Below are positions 53,277-54,400 of a stretch of 54,400 nt of DNA, one piece after another. The DNA is from Photorhabdus noenieputensis (lineage in GTDB: Bacteria > Pseudomonadota > Gammaproteobacteria > Enterobacterales > Enterobacteriaceae): the NCBI RefSeq assembly GCF_018448935.1, contig NZ_RCWC01000040.1:1-54400 (forward strand), written 5' to 3'. The stretch's first letter is position 1, and every line of letters begins with the position of its first letter. A program made the position numbers and the translations under genes. Below the pieces are notes generated by a model. It saw nothing but the letters and a program-made list of their open reading frames with translations, did not search any database and was not told the DNA's origin.

Positions 53277-53960
53277 CTACAAGGTTCGGCAGATCGCCCA
53301 AACCTGCACTGAACGGGCACCAGCACGAATTAACAAACGGGAAATTTCAGTCATGGTCGCACCAGTGGTAATCACATCATCAAGTATGGCGATATGTTGC
53401 CCTGCGACTGGGCCACAAAGCTGAAATGCTTTCCTGAGATTAATTTTACGCCGTGCTGCCGATAAATTTCTTTGTGGTAGTGTAGCATGCGTCCGCTGTA
53501 GAAAGCTTTGCTGGTAATCGCATTGTAGCCATTCTGATAACTGCTTTGCCATTAATACACTTTGATCAAATCCCCGTTTCCATCGCCGGTGACGGTGCAG
53601 TGGCACACTGAGTAGAATGTTGGGTTTATACCATCGCCCATCGCGGTAGCCCTGTTGCCAATGCAGTAGAAACAGACGCGCCAGAACTGACGCAAGTTGT
53701 GGGGTGCGGTGATATTTATAGCGACGAATCAGGCCGCTCAGTGGTGGGCAATAGTCGGTAATCGCTATCATATTCTCCCATAGAGGCGGTTTTTTGAGGC
53801 AGCGTCCACAAGGCAGTGAAGGGAATTCTGAGGGTAGAGCGCAGCACGGGCACATGTTTGTCAAACGTTTCAACCGCTTGTTGCAAAGGCTGCATATTCC
53901 ATGATGCGGCAACCAAAGAGGCTGATGGCATAGCCAACAGTACCCAACCATTGTTAGCAT
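53277..53960 (-). CDS. gntX: GntX/ComF family phosphoribosyltransferase-like protein
   Basis: The 227-residue protein (E. coli also 227) has several N-terminal CxxC zinc-binding pairs (CWLC, CSLC, CPCC, CGRC) and the C-terminal PRTase fold with RWKRGFDQSVLMAKQL and the PRPP motif ILDDVITTGATM. It is annotated as a DNA-utilisation or gluconate-related protein, role not settled. The ATG at 53960 (MLTMVGYCWLC) is chosen for its match to E. coli and an AAGGAAG ribosome site; a TTG at 53981 would give an unsupported extension. Divergent from bioH. Confidence 0.9.
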   Translation of the reverse strand: MLTMVGYCWLCHQPLWLPHHGICSLCNKRLKRLTNMCPCCALPSEFPSLPCGRCLKKPPLWENMIAITDYCPPLSGLIRRYKYHRTPQLASVLARLFLLHWQQGYRDGRWYKPNILLSVPLHRHRRWKRGFDQSVLMAKQLSEWLQCDYQQSFLQRTHATLPQRNLSAARRKINLRKAFQLCGPVAGQHIAILDDVITTGATMTEISRLLIRAGARSVQVWAICRTL

Positions 53961-53999
53961 AGATTTCTTCCTTGATGGCAAATAAAGTTGAGAATAACA

Positions 54000-54128
54000 A
54001 TGGCTGATCTATTTTGGCAGACTTCTGATGAAGGTTCGCGTGATCTTGTGTTGCTGCACGGATGGGGGTTGAATGCGGAAGTTTGGCGTTCCATTGAAAT
54101 GCGATGTGCTCCGCATTTTCGTTTACAT
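54000..54128 (+). pseudogene. bioH: bioH, 5' fragment only
   Basis: From ATG 54000 the frame encodes 43 residues matching the start of E. coli BioH ([37 protein letters not shown]). Similarity ends exactly after HFRLH, where BioH continues with LVDLPGFG. The frame then reads 25 unrelated residues and stops at 54192-54194. BioH, a pimeloyl-ACP methyl ester carboxylesterase needed for biotin synthesis, normally has about 256 residues, so the catalytic Ser, Asp and His are missing. The gene appears broken by nearby insertion sequence activity; the rest could continue beyond the window. Confidence 0.75.
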
Positions 54129-54270
54129 CGCCAAAGAAGGCAAGACGATCTAATTAAAAAAACGACATATTTTTGCGTACTACATCGCCGTTAATGCAAC
54201 AAGACTAGGCTGTGTCCCTTAATATCAATTAATAGTATTATTATCTGATTGATTTCGATGCAGGAACAAA
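54129..54270. other. junction DNA between bioH fragment and IS5-type transposase
   Basis: This 142-base stretch belongs neither to bioH nor to the transposase coding region. It holds GGCTGTGTCCC at about 54209, a plausible end of the insertion sequence, and about 80 bases before it of unknown origin, possibly the tail of another mobile element (a frame reads IAKEGKTI then stops). TACATCGCC occurs twice, at 54122-54130 and about 54180. Exact element ends could not be defined. Confidence 0.35.
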
Positions 54271-54400
54271 ATGGTGGCACGTTACGACATTTCTGATGAT
54301 GCTTGGATATTGATAGAATCTTGTTTGCCCCCTGTACGTTCAGGGCAGGCAGGACGTCCACATGTTGAACACCGCAGTGTGATGAATGGGATGTTCTGGG
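54271..54400 (+). mobile_element. IS5-family transposase, N-terminal part (runs off the window)
   Basis: The frame starts at ATG 54271 after a GCAGGAACAAA region. It encodes MVARYDISDDAWILIESCLP, then PVRSGQAGRPHVEHRSVMNGMFW, the typical N-terminus of IS5-family (DUF4096-type) transposases. The rest lies beyond 54400. Its insertion is the most likely cause of the bioH truncation. Confidence 0.75.

Overview
The window looks like a chromosomal segment of an entomopathogenic Morganellaceae bacterium, most probably Photorhabdus (inference). The backbone genes are enterobacterial orthologues (yhiN, pitA, uspB, uspA, gdhA, rsmJ, prlC, selC at the left; glpD, glpR, glpG, glpE, nfuA, gntX, bioH at the right). 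Intergenic DNA is very AT-rich, and two 127-bp ERIC elements are present. Between selC and glpD lies about 39 kb of accessory and metabolic DNA.

Left edge (1-2000): the tail of an IS982-type transposase, the C-terminal half of an MFS transporter and fragments of a MalY/PatB-type C-S lyase, all broken. Core block (0.8-9.8 kb): yhiN, pitA, uspB/uspA, gdhA, rsmJ and prlC, ending at the selenocysteine tRNA gene selC, a common island insertion site. 9.8-12.6 kb: remnants (RhuM-like N-terminus, an interrupted 84-codon frame), two secreted glycine-rich proteins with a perfect 16 x 8-bp repeat in the leader of the first, and an AlkA-type DNA glycosylase.

12.9-18.1 kb: a secreted alpha/beta hydrolase, two duplicated promoter-gene-terminator units for roughly 100-residue proteins of unknown function, and an amidinotransferase very similar to vertebrate arginine:glycine amidinotransferase. 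18.3-31.8 kb: seven consecutive paralogues of a roughly 530-residue serine beta-lactamase-like hydrolase (peptidase family S12 fold) with intact SxxK, YxN and HxG motifs. Four of them carry a conserved leader containing a Fur-box-like palindrome and a promoter. An IS630 remnant and an ERIC element have inserted between copies. 32.3-33.9 kb: an AvcD-type deoxycytidylate deaminase (antiphage nucleotide-depletion family) that overlaps a 59-codon downstream gene and is preceded by a long leader.

34.1-43.9 kb: a complete hexuronate (glucuronate) catabolic regulon: UxaC, UxuB, UxuA, KdgK and Eda, with a TRAP transporter (DctP/DctQ/DctM) for uptake, a UxuR-type repressor, several TTGGT..ACCAA operators and a CRP site. 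44.1-48.6 kb: an AlbA_2/ATPase-domain (Schlafen-like) protein with a seven-residue tandem repeat, a LysE exporter next to an AlaX-type tRNA-editing protein, and an orphan antitoxin-like gene. The right end returns to core genes (glpD, glpR-glpG-glpE, nfuA, gntX) and stops at bioH, which is truncated and followed by the start of an IS5-type transposase.

All identifications come from reading the sequence and remembered family features. No database search was run.
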